64,000 nucleotides of DNA. Origin: a bacterium. GTDB lineage: Bacteria > NPL-UPA2 > JAUVJM01. The stretch lies in assembly GCA_030606215.1 (NCBI GenBank), contig JAUWGW010000005.1:1-64000 (forward strand). Reading direction: 5' to 3'. The notes below the pieces were generated by a model. It saw only the letters and a program-made list of their open reading frames with translations, was not told where the DNA came from and searched no databases. Shown here in pieces: positions 27,252 to 36,512 of the stretch. Both the position numbers and the translations under genes were made by a program. How positions within the stretch are numbered: the first letter of the stretch is position 1; each line of letters starts with the position of its first letter.

Positions 27252-27584
27252 ATGACAGCCGACGACAGTATCAAAGCACTAATTACAACTCTAGTGGAAA
27301 AGATTAAAACTGCTTATCATCCAGAAAAGATCATTCTCTTTGGTTCTTATGCTTATGGTACACCCAGTGAGGATAGCGATATTGATCTTCTGATCATCAA
27401 GGATACTCCTGATAGACCTATTGACCGAAGAGTTGTTGTAAGAAAGATTATTTCTGATCCCGGGCGGCGTGTTCCTTTTGAACTTATTGTGCTGACTCCA
27501 GAAGAAGTCCAGAATCGTCTTAAGATTGGCGATCAGTTCCTACAGGAAATAGTTGAAAATGGCGAGGTGCTGTATGCAGTCTGA
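27252..27584 (+). CDS. MNT-type nucleotidyltransferase (MntA-like)
   Basis: A 110-aa minimal nucleotidyltransferase with LFGSYAYGTPSEDSDIDLLI (GSxxxG...DxD) at about 33-53. Proteins of this type pair with HEPN RNases and AMPylate them, acting as antitoxin. It overlaps the HEPN gene by 11 nt. An ATAAATGGAGG site precedes the start. Confidence 0.87.
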   Translation: MTADDSIKALITTLVEKIKTAYHPEKIILFGSYAYGTPSEDSDIDLLIIKDTPDRPIDRRVVVRKIISDPGRRVPFELIVLTPEEVQNRLKIGDQFLQEIVENGEVLYAV

Positions 27585-27963
27585 AGAATCTCAGTATCCA
27601 GAAGACTGGTTTAGGATAGGGGACAAGGAATTAAAGAGGGCGAAAAACCTATTTGATTTAAATGATCTGGAGGGTGCAGGTTTTAATGTCCAACAGGCGG
27701 TTGAAAAATATCTTAAAGGTTATCTTCTCTCTAAAGGATGGAAGCTCCGGAAGACTCATGATTTGGAACCTCTTCTGAACGAGGCTATTTCCCATGATCC
27801 CTCTTTTGGGGAATTTAGGTCTACTTGCTTGAAGATGACAGAGTATTATGTGGAAGAGAGATACCCATTAACTGTTGTTTCAAAACTAACAGAAGAAGAA
27901 CTAAGGGAGTCCCTGAGTACTGCTGAAGAACTTATTAATAAAATTAGGGAATTAGTTGAATAA
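27574..27963 (+). CDS. HEPN-domain protein
   Basis: A 129-aa HEPN protein: WFRIGDKELKRAKNLFDLND, GAGFNVQQAVEKYLKGYLLS and LRKTHDLEPLLNEAI are the family pattern. ATG 27574 lies inside the MNT gene. HEPN proteins are RNase toxins or their relatives; I do not see a clear Rx4-6H catalytic motif, so a non-toxic or diverged HEPN is possible. Confidence 0.83.
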   Translation: MQSEESQYPEDWFRIGDKELKRAKNLFDLNDLEGAGFNVQQAVEKYLKGYLLSKGWKLRKTHDLEPLLNEAISHDPSFGEFRSTCLKMTEYYVEERYPLTVVSKLTEEELRESLSTAEELINKIRELVE

Positions 27964-27976
27964 GGGGAGTTTATCA

Positions 27977-28005
27977 ATTTCGCCTCTGGACCACAAAGGC
28001 GAAAT
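27977..28005. repeat. Perfect 9-bp inverted repeat before hicB
   Basis: ATTTCGCCT (27977-27985) and AGGCGAAAT (27997-28005) with an 11-nt loop, 19 nt before the HicB-like start. It could be an operator or an RNA hairpin; there is no T-run. Confidence 0.5.
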
Positions 28006-28023
28006 AGAGGGAAGATATAAACC

Positions 28024-28251
28024 ATGAGGTTAATAGTGACATTAGAGAGGGATGAGGATGGGATGTTAGTTGCGGAATGTCCTGCCATTCCTGGATGTGT
28101 CAGCCAAGGGAAAACTGAGCAGGAAGCGATAGAGAATATTAGGGATGCAATTGAGCAGTGTCTCGAGGTGCGCGCAGAACATGGGATGCCGCTTACTGTT
28201 GCAACGCGAGAAGTTGAGAACTCTAATTGCACGTGCTGGCTTGACTGTTGA
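28024..28251 (+). CDS. HicB-like antitoxin, apparently without HicA
   Basis: A 75-aa HicB-family protein: MRLIVTLERDEDGMLVAECP and AIPGCVSQGKTEQEAIENIR, then LEVRAEHGMPLTVATREVE. The family usually ends a few residues after that REVE-type segment; here it runs into NSNCTCWLDC. No HicA (double-stranded RNA-binding toxin) follows. A +1 frame continues about 20 codons (LRTLIARAGLTVEEFLNAGK) to a stop at 28276, so a frameshift near the 3' end is possible. Confidence 0.65.
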   Translation: MRLIVTLERDEDGMLVAECPAIPGCVSQGKTEQEAIENIRDAIEQCLEVRAEHGMPLTVATREVENSNCTCWLDC

Positions 28252-28278
28252 AGAGTTCTTAAATGCAGGGAAGAAGTA

Positions 28279-28437
28279 GAGACGAAAAGCAAGAATCCAG
28301 GGAAGTTAAGTATCCCCCAAAAAGGCTTTCTTCTTGACCTTACCAAAATACGGAGGATGCAACAGTTGGTCAAGAAATACGCTAAAATATCCAATTTAGA
28401 GGCTTCCCCGCACACTTTGAGACATACCTGTAGTTGA
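28279..28437 (+). pseudogene. Tyrosine recombinase (integrase) C-terminal relic
   Basis: An open stretch without a start reads IRRMQQLVKKYAKISNLEAS then PHTLRHTCS and stop. SPHTLRHT is the conserved HxLR box of XerC/D-type phage integrases, and the preceding helix matches the family too. Both the N-terminal part and the tyrosine region are missing. A relic of a mobile element in the TA island. Confidence 0.75.
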
Positions 28438-28471
28438 AAGAGGAATTTTTGAAGTTATATAAAACCATTCA

Positions 28472-29581
28472 CTAATTTTCACATCGTCGATTTTTTAATA
28501 TCCATTCTTTCCAAAATGGATCTTCTATTCTAATTTTCTCCCCACTCTTTTTTGCTAATGTTCCCAAGACTATTAATTTGCTTACCACGCTGCCAGAAGT
28601 GCTAGCTGACTTGATCCCGTATTTTCTTATAAATTCTTGTGAAGTGGGATTATAATTACCGGAAGCAATACCTATAATGACTTTTCGTTCGGTATTGGTT
28701 AAGCTGTTCCACCATCTCGAGTAATCTGCATGATGCTCTGTTGTAATTTGGTCAACAGCCTTATTTATTATCCCCTTTGTTAGAGTCTTCTTCTCGCTCA
28801 ATATGTAGATTTCATGACACAATTGCTGGGTGTAATAGGGATGACAATCAGTAAATTTCAGAATGTCTTTTACAATTTCACGAGCATCTATTTTTTGTGA
28901 GGAAAATCTTTTTATGACAAAATCTGAAAATTCAGCATCGGGTATCTTGTGTAAGCTAATATGGCGGCCAAATTTATAGAAAGGATTCTTTTTGTTCTGG
29001 AATATTTCCCGGATCATGCTTTCTTGACTTCCGATAAAGACATATGTTATGTTTTGGTGGTATTGAAATATCCCGCGCATTTTTCGTTCAAGCATAGGAG
29101 ATATCCTGCGTATCTCTTGAAATTCATCAAAGACAATTACGATTTCTTTTTTAATGTTTTTAGCAATTGTCTCAGGAAGTTGGAAGCTGTCTAAAAGGAG
29201 TGTTGAGATGTTTCTCCTCTCTGTACTAAAAGATACTGAGATTTCATTCGTTTTTGGCTGAATCTGAATATAGGGCTGTATCTTTAGACTCTTTAGGTAA
29301 TTTTTTATTTTTTCAAACTTACTTAACGATAAGGCATTTCTAACATAGTAATTAGCCAAATCTACTTCGTCCGCAATCAACTCCATGTTAATCCTGAACC
29401 ATTTCATCCCGCTGGCTTTCATTGCTTCATTCACAAGGCTGCTTTTACCGTAGCGGCGTGGACTCATAAGCACTATGTGTTGGCCTGCCTTTACCTCAGA
29501 GACTATCTCTTTTATTTCATTCTCTCGATTAGTGAAGTATTCTCCTGTTACTACATTACCAAATCTAAAGGGATTCATCAC
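28472..29581 (-). CDS. P-loop ATPase of the archaeal-ATPase family
   Basis: A 369-aa minus-strand ATPase. It starts MMNPFRFGNVVTGEYFTNRE, has Walker A SPRRYGKSSLV (about 40-50) and Walker B IVIVFDEFQEI, and ends in a winged-helix-like domain with a conserved DPFWKEWILKN motif. This matches archaeal-type (PF01637-like) ATPases, which are common in archaea and candidate phyla and often mobile. Function is unknown; STAND-like sensing or DNA binding is a guess. GGAGG lies 6 nt before the start. Confidence 0.82.
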   Translation of the reverse strand: MMNPFRFGNVVTGEYFTNRENEIKEIVSEVKAGQHIVLMSPRRYGKSSLVNEAMKASGMKWFRINMELIADEVDLANYYVRNALSLSKFEKIKNYLKSLKIQPYIQIQPKTNEISVSFSTERRNISTLLLDSFQLPETIAKNIKKEIVIVFDEFQEIRRISPMLERKMRGIFQYHQNITYVFIGSQESMIREIFQNKKNPFYKFGRHISLHKIPDAEFSDFVIKRFSSQKIDAREIVKDILKFTDCHPYYTQQLCHEIYILSEKKTLTKGIINKAVDQITTEHHADYSRWWNSLTNTERKVIIGIASGNYNPTSQEFIRKYGIKSASTSGSVVSKLIVLGTLAKKSGEKIRIEDPFWKEWILKNRRCEN

Positions 29582-29599
29582 AAACCTCCAATTTTGTCA

Positions 29600-29654
29600 T
29601 TACGGTATTTTTCGTTACGAAAAATATCGTAACATATATTGCCAAGTTTGTCAA
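29600..29654 (-). promoter_or_regulatory. ATPase promoter with 15-bp palindrome
   Basis: On the minus strand TTGACA (29654-29649), a 17-nt spacer and TACGAT (29631-29626). An inverted repeat with 15-bp arms (29600-29614 and 29618-29632, one mismatch, TTA loop) covers the -10 box and start site. This suggests autorepression or a dedicated regulator. Confidence 0.75.
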
Positions 29655-29766
29655 TCCGTTTGCCTAAAATAAATTTTTCTTGCCTTGGGAGGGGATTATT
29701 GGTAGGATTAAACAGTTGTGGTTTAATCGTGTATTTCCTTTCAAGTATTGGTCGGAGTCCAAGGTT

Positions 29767-30981
29767 ATGAAATATGCATTGCTTATTGGTGATGGGATGG
29801 CTGATAGACCGCTGAGTTTGCTTGGCGGCAGAACCCCGCTTCAGGTAGCAAGCACGCCAAATATGGACGAAATTGCATCTCATGGTGTGCTTGGATTAAT
29901 TAAAACAGTTTCAAAGAGAACAGGGAAAAGCAGCGATGTAGCAATTCTATCTATACTCGGGTATGCCCCTTCTAAATATTACACAGGACGCGGACCGCTT
30001 GAGGCGGCAAGCATGGGAATACATCTTAAAGAAGGGCAGGTTGCATTCCGATGTAATCTTGTCACGGTAGATGAAGGGTGTCTGGTTGACTATAGTGCGG
30101 GTCATATTTCTACAGAGGAAGCAAAGGTCCTGATAAAGTTCCTGAACAAGAAATTGAGGTGGAGCGGAATAAAATTTCATGCAGGGGTGAGTTACAGGCA
30201 TTTAGCTATTGTTGACTACTCAGAGGGAAGATTTTCCGGGTTTGATCCCGAATCCTTGAAGTGTAAAGCTCCGCATGATGTCATAAATCAGCCGCTTGAG
30301 AAAATTCTGCCGAGGGGGAGAGGAAGTAATATTTTTAAAGAGTTGGCGTATGAATCAAGGAGATTACTTGATGAACATGAGATTAATGTGGTGAGGAGAG
30401 AGCTTGGGGAAAATCCGGCGAATATGATATGGTTATGGGGACAGGGCAAAGAGCCTCGGTTACCTGCTTTCAGTATGAGCGGGGCGGTAATTTCGGCGGT
30501 AGATGTGGTTAAAGGTATCGGTCATTCTATCGGGCTCTCGGTGGTGAATGTGCCGGGGGCAACTGGTTATTTTGATACAGACTACAATGCAAAGGCTGAA
30601 TACGCTATTAATGCATTGAAAGAATATGACTTTGTTCTGGTTCATGTTGAGTCACCTGATGAAGCAGGTCATATAGGAGATGTGCGTGCAAAGATTTCGG
30701 CTATTGAGAATTTTGATAGCAAAGTTGTTGGCCCTGTTTTATCATATGTAAAGGGACAGGCGAATTATAGAGCCTGCGTTCTCCCTGACCACGCAACGCC
30801 TGTTGAGTTGAGGACGCATGTGGATGATATGGTTCCTTTTGCTATCTGTGGCAAGGGTATAGTTAGAAGGTCAGGGTTAACATTTGATGAGGTGTCAGCA
30901 AAAGAAAGCGGTATTAGAATTCCTTCAGGACATAAATTAATGGGACATTTTCTTGAAGGAGATTTTAGCGGATGGCTGTAA
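29767..30981 (+). CDS. apgM: Cofactor-independent phosphoglycerate mutase-like (possible homoserine kinase analogue)
   Basis: A 404-aa alkaline-phosphatase-superfamily protein of the archaeal-type iPGM class. ATG 29767 gives MKYALLIGDGMADRPLSLLG; the frame is open upstream but matches nothing. The nucleophile region SSDVAILSILGYAPSKYYTG and metal ligands (HVESPDEAGHIGD, LPDHATPVELRTH) are intact. Between thrC and lysC this family is predicted to act as a non-orthologous homoserine kinase; that is inference from context. It overlaps lysC by 10 nt. Confidence 0.9.
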   Translation: MKYALLIGDGMADRPLSLLGGRTPLQVASTPNMDEIASHGVLGLIKTVSKRTGKSSDVAILSILGYAPSKYYTGRGPLEAASMGIHLKEGQVAFRCNLVTVDEGCLVDYSAGHISTEEAKVLIKFLNKKLRWSGIKFHAGVSYRHLAIVDYSEGRFSGFDPESLKCKAPHDVINQPLEKILPRGRGSNIFKELAYESRRLLDEHEINVVRRELGENPANMIWLWGQGKEPRLPAFSMSGAVISAVDVVKGIGHSIGLSVVNVPGATGYFDTDYNAKAEYAINALKEYDFVLVHVESPDEAGHIGDVRAKISAIENFDSKVVGPVLSYVKGQANYRACVLPDHATPVELRTHVDDMVPFAICGKGIVRRSGLTFDEVSAKESGIRIPSGHKLMGHFLEGDFSGWL

Positions 30982-32216
30982 TTGTTCAAAAATATGGCGG
31001 GAGTTCTGTTAGCAGCCCCGAAAGAATAAGAACTGTCGCAAGGCGCGTTATTGAGGCAAGGAAAGTGGGTTATGATACTGTCGTTGTGGTATCTGCTATT
31101 GGCGGCACTACTGACGAGCTGGTAAAACTTGCATACCAGGTTACAGATTCTCCTTCAGAGCGTGAGATAGACGTTCTCATCTCTACCGGCGAGCAGGTTT
31201 CGGTTGCGCTTCTTGCAATGGCTGTTCACTCTCTCGGGTATGAGGCAATATCTTTCACAGGGTCACAAACTGGAATTGTTACAGATAGCGCTCATACACG
31301 AGCGAGAATTATGAAGATAGAGCCGGAAAAGATCAAAAATGAATTATCTCTCGGCAAGATTGTTATTGTTGCGGGATTCCAGGGGACAACACAAGACTCT
31401 GAAATCACAACTCTCGGGAGAGGTGCTTCAGACCTTACAGCAATTGCTCTCGGCGCGGTTCTTAAGGCGGAGGTAGTTGAAATTTACACTGATGTTGATG
31501 GAGTCTATACAGCAGACCCTAAAGTTGCAAAAGATGCTCGTAAACTTCCTGTTATTTCATACGATGAGATGCTTGAGATGGCAAGTCTCGGTGCGCAGGT
31601 TATGCAATCGCGGGCTGTAGAGTTTGCAAAAAAATTTAATGTGCCTGTCCATGTCAGGTCAAGTTTTTCTAAGGATGCGGGGACTCTAATCAGGGAGGAG
31701 GCAAAGTCCATGGAAAAAATTGTAGTGCGGGGAGTGACAGCAAACAAAAGTGAGGCGAAAGTCAGTTTGCTTGGAGTTCCAGACCGTCCGGGTATTGCGG
31801 CTCTCATTTTTAAGCGGTTAGCAGATGATGATATCAATATTGATATGATTGTTCAGAATGTTAGTGAAGTAGGAAAGTCTGATATATCGTTCACTATAGA
31901 GGGAAGCGACCTTAAGAGAACAGTTGCAGTTGCTGAAAAGGTCGCAAAAGATATTGGCGCAAGGGAAGTGAGTTCGGATGAAAACATTGCGAAAGTGTCA
32001 ATAGTTGGGCTTGGTATGCGAAGCCACTCTGGAATAGCGGCAAAAATGTTTTCTGCACTTGCTGGTGAAAATATTAATATTGAAATGATAAGCACATCAG
32101 AAATCAAGATATCCTGTATCATAAGAAAAAAGTTGGCTGATAAAGCTGTAAAGGCACTACATGCCAAGTTTGGATTGGGGAAACAAAGGAAAGCAAGGAG
32201 AAAAAAGAAAAAATGA
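30972..32216 (+). CDS. lysC: Aspartokinase
   Basis: Aspartate kinase (414 aa) commits aspartate to Lys/Thr/Met synthesis. [37 protein letters not shown] and [15 protein letters not shown] mark the kinase domain (about 1-250). Two ACT domains follow ([39 protein letters not shown]), so feedback control by Lys and/or Thr is likely. It ends in a Lys/Arg-rich tail. Overlaps cimA by 4 nt. Confidence 0.97.
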   Translation: MAVIVQKYGGSSVSSPERIRTVARRVIEARKVGYDTVVVVSAIGGTTDELVKLAYQVTDSPSEREIDVLISTGEQVSVALLAMAVHSLGYEAISFTGSQTGIVTDSAHTRARIMKIEPEKIKNELSLGKIVIVAGFQGTTQDSEITTLGRGASDLTAIALGAVLKAEVVEIYTDVDGVYTADPKVAKDARKLPVISYDEMLEMASLGAQVMQSRAVEFAKKFNVPVHVRSSFSKDAGTLIREEAKSMEKIVVRGVTANKSEAKVSLLGVPDRPGIAALIFKRLADDDINIDMIVQNVSEVGKSDISFTIEGSDLKRTVAVAEKVAKDIGAREVSSDENIAKVSIVGLGMRSHSGIAAKMFSALAGENINIEMISTSEIKISCIIRKKLADKAVKALHAKFGLGKQRKARRKKKK

Positions 32217-33790
32217 AAGCAGTTAGCCGCGATTACGGCGTAAAAATCTATGATACCACTCTTCGTGATGGTTCTCAAGGGGAAGGGATTTCTTTCTCAG
32301 CTAAGGAGAAAATAGCAATAACGCAGAAACTTGATGAGCTGGGAGTTCATTTTATTGAAGGGGGAAATCCGGGTTCCAACCCAAAGGATATTGAGTATTT
32401 TAAAGCTGTGCGCAAGCTCAAACTTAAGAATGCAAAGGTGTGCGCATTCGGAAGCACAAGAAGAAGTAATAAAACAGCTAAAACTGACCCCGGACTGAAA
32501 CTTCTTCTCTCTGGTGGTACAGATGTAGTGACTATTTTTGGGAAGAGCTGGGTGCTTCATGTGCGGGATGTGTTGAAAGTTACACTTAAAAAGAATCTTG
32601 ATATGATAGCCAGCACCGTAGAATATATAAAGTCTAAGGGGCGAGAAGTCATATACGATGCAGAACATTTCTTTGACGGGTTTAAGGATAATCCTGAGTA
32701 TGCAATGAAAACTATCAAAGCAGCTGAAGGGGCAGGAGCTAACTGGATAGTCCTCTGCGATACAAATGGTGGAAGCCTGCCTGCCTGGATTGTGGAAGTG
32801 GTTGAGAAGGTGCATCAGGAGATAAAAGTTCCACTCGGGATACATACGCACAATGATTCAGGGATGGCAGTTGCAAATTCAATTGTAGCCGTGATGAGCG
32901 GCGCAAAGCAAGTGCATGGGACAATTAATGGATATGGAGAGAGATGTGGGAACGCAGATCTATGCTGTATCATCCCGATTTTAAAATGGAAAATGAATAT
33001 TAATTGTATAACCGATAAACAGTCAAGAAGACTTGTGGAAGTTTCCCGGTATGTAAGTGAGCTCGCCAATGTAGTTCCGAGGGACGAGCAGCCCTTTGTG
33101 GGAAACAGCGCATTTGCGCACAAGGGAGGGATGCATGTTGATGCAGTTATGAAAAGTGCGAGAAGTTTTGAACATATAAAGCCGGAGCTTCTTGGAAATG
33201 AAAGAAGGATACTGGTTTCAGAACTTTCCGGGCGGGCAAATGTTCTTTTAAAAGCGGAAGAATACCGCCTTGGTCTCAGCAAGGATTCACGAGAAACAGG
33301 GGAAATTGTTAAAAAAGTCAAGGAACTTGAACATCAGGGTTACCAGTTTGAAGCTGCTGATGCTTCGCTTCGGCTCCTTATGAAGAAGGTGGTCGGTATT
33401 CACAGGAGATTTTTTGATTTGCAGGGATTCAGGGTTAGTGTTGAGAGAAGAGGAGATGAGATTGTTTCAACTGCGACAATAAAGCTAAAAGTTAAGGGCG
33501 TGGAAGAACATACAGCGGCAGAAGGTGACGGGCCTGTCAATGCGCTTGATAATGCTTTGAGGAAAGCTCTGGGCCGCTTTTATCCAGATATAAATGAGAT
33601 GCGTCTGACAGATTTTAAAGTGAGGGTGCTGGACGCTGAAGCAGGGACGGCGGCAAAAGTGAGAGTTCTGATAGAATCGCAGGACCACAGGGACACATGG
33701 CGGACGATAGGCGTCTCAGAAAATATAATTGAAGCGAGCTGGCAAGCACTTGTTGACAGCGTTGAATATAAGTTGATGAAGGATGGTTAA
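32213..33790 (+). CDS. cimA: (R)-citramalate synthase
   Basis: A 525-aa DRE-TIM metallolyase. It joins pyruvate and acetyl-CoA to citramalate, the threonine-independent route to isoleucine. [40 protein letters not shown] and [20 protein letters not shown] are characteristic; [18 protein letters not shown] is the typical CimA variant rather than LeuA. The C-terminal LeuA dimer domain (about 390-520) serves regulation. It overlaps valS by 8 nt. Confidence 0.94.
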   Translation: MKAVSRDYGVKIYDTTLRDGSQGEGISFSAKEKIAITQKLDELGVHFIEGGNPGSNPKDIEYFKAVRKLKLKNAKVCAFGSTRRSNKTAKTDPGLKLLLSGGTDVVTIFGKSWVLHVRDVLKVTLKKNLDMIASTVEYIKSKGREVIYDAEHFFDGFKDNPEYAMKTIKAAEGAGANWIVLCDTNGGSLPAWIVEVVEKVHQEIKVPLGIHTHNDSGMAVANSIVAVMSGAKQVHGTINGYGERCGNADLCCIIPILKWKMNINCITDKQSRRLVEVSRYVSELANVVPRDEQPFVGNSAFAHKGGMHVDAVMKSARSFEHIKPELLGNERRILVSELSGRANVLLKAEEYRLGLSKDSRETGEIVKKVKELEHQGYQFEAADASLRLLMKKVVGIHRRFFDLQGFRVSVERRGDEIVSTATIKLKVKGVEEHTAAEGDGPVNALDNALRKALGRFYPDINEMRLTDFKVRVLDAEAGTAAKVRVLIESQDHRDTWRTIGVSENIIEASWQALVDSVEYKLMKDG

Positions 33791-36509
33791 TATTTCTCCA
33801 AGGTACAGTGCCGCTGAAGTAGAAGAGAAGCTATACAAGTTCTGGGAGGAAGAAGGATTTTTCCAAGCAAGGCCGCCTGAAAGAGGCAGGACACCTTTCT
33901 GTATTGTAATCCCTCCACCTAACATCACCGGTTCCCTTCATATGGGGCATGCCCTGAACAATACGATTCAGGATTGTTTGACACGCTGGAAGAGGATGCA
34001 GGGATTAAATGCTCTCTGGATACCCGGAGTAGACCATGCCGGGATTGCCACACAAAATGTTGTGGAAAAGGAATTGATGAAGGAGGGGAGAAGGCGCGAT
34101 GAGCTTGGAAGAGAGGAGTTTGTCAGAAGAGTCTGGCAATGGAAAGAAGAATATGGTGAAGATATAGTTGAACAGTTGCGTCTTCTTGGGTCATCCTGTG
34201 ATTGGGAACGATTGAGATTCACGATGGATGAGAGATATTCAGCCGCGGTGCTGGAGGAGTTTGTTCATCTCTATGGGGAGGGGTCTATCTACCGTGGGAG
34301 TCGTATCATCAACTGGTGTCCTGGCTGCAGGACAGCTCTTTCAGATATTGAAGTTGAGCATGAAGAAGTTGACGGGAAATTTTATTACATAAAATATCCT
34401 TTGAAAGAAGGGGAGTATATACCTGTTGCAACAACAAGACCTGAAACAATGCTCGGGGACACTGCTGTAGCTGTTCATCCGGATGATACGCGATACAGAA
34501 GCCTAATCGGGAAACCTGTGCTCCTTCCTCTGTCTGGCAGGGAAATACCTGTTATATCCGACGGGAGAGTTGACCCATCCTTCGGCACTGGAGCTGTAAA
34601 AGTTACACCTGCTCATGATCCGGAAGATTTTGAGATCGGGCTTACGCACAATTTACCCGAGGTGAGAGTGATTGGTGAAGACGGGAGGATGACAGAAAAT
34701 GCAGGCAAATTCTCAGGCCAGGACCGTTATAAATGTCGCGAGAATGTTCTGAGAGATTTAAAAAATGGCAGGTATCTCTTCAAAATTGAAAATCATAGAC
34801 ATTCAGTTGGGCACTGTTATCGTTGCGGCGCTGCAATTGAACCGCTCATTTCACTTCAGTGGTTTGTCAGGATGAAAGAGTTAAGTCAGCCTGCAATAAA
34901 GGTTGTTGAGGAAGGAAAAATCAAATTTCACCCTGAACGCTGGACAGGAGTGTATCTTGACTGGATGAGAAACATAAAGGACTGGTGTATTTCCAGGCAG
35001 ATCTGGTGGGGGCACAGGATTCCTGTCTGGTACTGTGAGGATTGTAAGTTTGAAAATGTGGAGAAAGCTGCTCCTGCGAAATGCAAGAAATGTGGTTCGC
35101 ATAAACTCAGGCAGGATGAAGATGTTCTGGATACATGGTTCAGTTCTGCCTTATGGCCGCTCTCAGCACTTGGCTGGCCTGAAGATACAGAGGACCTTAA
35201 ATACTTTTATCCAACCTCTGTCCTTGTTACCGGCTATGAGATTATTTGTTTCTGGGTTGCGCGGATGATTATGATGGGATTGAAATTCAAAGGGGATGTT
35301 CCGTTCGGGGATGTCTATATCCACGGAATTGTGCGCGATGCTAAAGGAAGAAAGATGAGCAAATCTCTTGGGAATGTCATAGACCCGAGGGAAATAATCA
35401 AATCCTACGGAACTGATGCGTTAAGAATGACACTATTGACTTCGCTTGGCGGACAGGATATCTATCTGGGTGAAGAAAAGCTTGAAGGGATGAGAAATTT
35501 TGCGAATAAACTGTGGAATGCCGGAAGATTCATCCTGATGAATATTCACTCAACTGCGTCATTGCGAGGAGCGATAGCGACGTGGCAATCTGACCATTTG
35601 CAGGGAGAATTGACACTTGATGACAGGTGGATACTTGCAGAACTTCAGAAACTAATACGAGAAGTTACCAATAGCCTGAATACATACAGGTTCAGTGAAG
35701 CAGGGCAGATACTTTATGAATTTAGCTGGCATAAGTTCTGTGATTGGTATCTTGAACTTGTTAAACCGAGACTGGCTGACCCTCAGGAGAAGGAAGTGGT
35801 TTCGCGTGTCCTTTTGTTTGTATGGGAAAGACTTCTGAGGCTCCTGCATCCATTTATGCCATTTATTACGGAAGAGCTGTGGCAATGTCTCCCTCCTGAA
35901 TCCATGATGTGGGAAACATCTCCTGATGTTGAATCCAAGCGTAGGGGCGAGCTTGCTCGCCCTAAGAATGGAAAGAGCATAATGGTCAGTTCCTGGCCTG
36001 AAGTTTCTGATGAGTTTGTAGACCAGGAAGCTGTAGCGCTGGCGGAGCGCAAGTATGCTGTAATCCGAACAGGGCGTCAGCTCAGGACTGAGGCGGGTGT
36101 CCCACCCGGGGATAAGAGGAATTTCATCATAGAGCCCGCAGATGAGGATGAGGAAAAGGTTTTTAAAGAACAGTTTTCCGGTATTGGCCTTTTACTCGGG
36201 GCAGGTGAGGTTTTGATTGAAAAAAACGCGCAAGTTCCTAAAACATCTCTTTCGGGGATAAGTGCTTTTGGCACACCCGTGCACATGGTTGCAAGTGAAA
36301 TAGATATAGAAGCTGAGAAGAACCGGCTCGCACAGGAACTGAAAAAGATTGAAGCTGTAATACAGCGCAGTGAAAACAAGTTGTCAAACCCTGCATTTCT
36401 TGAGAAAGCTCCAGGTAATATTGTTGAGAAAGAGAAACTAAAAAAGAAAGAACTTGAAGAAAGAAAAGAAAAACTCCTCACCCATCTCACCCAACTTAAG
36501 CATAACTGA
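33783..36509 (+). CDS. valS: Valyl-tRNA synthetase
   Basis: ValRS (908 aa), class Ia. HIGH motif in [20 protein letters not shown], editing domain with [19 protein letters not shown], tryptophan-rich [19 protein letters not shown] in [17 protein letters not shown], and a C-terminal coiled-coil arm. Two segments not expected in the family coincide with palindromic DNA repeats: about residues 590-605 (35557-35592) and about 720-727 (35942-35964). Both are in frame, so the enzyme is probably functional. Confidence 0.97.
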   Translation: MVNISPRYSAAEVEEKLYKFWEEEGFFQARPPERGRTPFCIVIPPPNITGSLHMGHALNNTIQDCLTRWKRMQGLNALWIPGVDHAGIATQNVVEKELMKEGRRRDELGREEFVRRVWQWKEEYGEDIVEQLRLLGSSCDWERLRFTMDERYSAAVLEEFVHLYGEGSIYRGSRIINWCPGCRTALSDIEVEHEEVDGKFYYIKYPLKEGEYIPVATTRPETMLGDTAVAVHPDDTRYRSLIGKPVLLPLSGREIPVISDGRVDPSFGTGAVKVTPAHDPEDFEIGLTHNLPEVRVIGEDGRMTENAGKFSGQDRYKCRENVLRDLKNGRYLFKIENHRHSVGHCYRCGAAIEPLISLQWFVRMKELSQPAIKVVEEGKIKFHPERWTGVYLDWMRNIKDWCISRQIWWGHRIPVWYCEDCKFENVEKAAPAKCKKCGSHKLRQDEDVLDTWFSSALWPLSALGWPEDTEDLKYFYPTSVLVTGYEIICFWVARMIMMGLKFKGDVPFGDVYIHGIVRDAKGRKMSKSLGNVIDPREIIKSYGTDALRMTLLTSLGGQDIYLGEEKLEGMRNFANKLWNAGRFILMNIHSTASLRGAIATWQSDHLQGELTLDDRWILAELQKLIREVTNSLNTYRFSEAGQILYEFSWHKFCDWYLELVKPRLADPQEKEVVSRVLLFVWERLLRLLHPFMPFITEELWQCLPPESMMWETSPDVESKRRGELARPKNGKSIMVSSWPEVSDEFVDQEAVALAERKYAVIRTGRQLRTEAGVPPGDKRNFIIEPADEDEEKVFKEQFSGIGLLLGAGEVLIEKNAQVPKTSLSGISAFGTPVHMVASEIDIEAEKNRLAQELKKIEAVIQRSENKLSNPAFLEKAPGNIVEKEKLKKKELEERKEKLLTHLTQLKHN
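35557..35592. repeat. Short dispersed repeat inside valS
   Basis: The sequence gtcattgcgaggagcgatag followed by cgacgtggcaatct is a form of the dispersed GTCATTGCGAGGAGC...GTGGCAATCT repeat found in intergenic DNA of many bacteria. Here it lies in the valS frame and encodes [14 protein letters not shown], an extra peptide between [11 protein letters not shown] and [10 protein letters not shown]. Confidence 0.75.
35942..35964. repeat. GC-rich palindromic repeat inside valS
   Basis: GGGCGAGC-TT-GCTCGCCC is a perfect 8-bp-arm hairpin within TAGGGGCGAGC...GCTCGCCCTA. It encodes RRGELARP in a segment longer than usual for ValRS, before the conserved IMVSSWPE. Confidence 0.7.
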
Positions 36510-36512
36510 AAG

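Noticed and set aside
29680-29766. N-terminal extension of the phosphoglycerate mutase-like protein
   Set aside because: The extra 29 residues match nothing; ATG 29767 gives the conserved MKYALLIGDGMADRP start.
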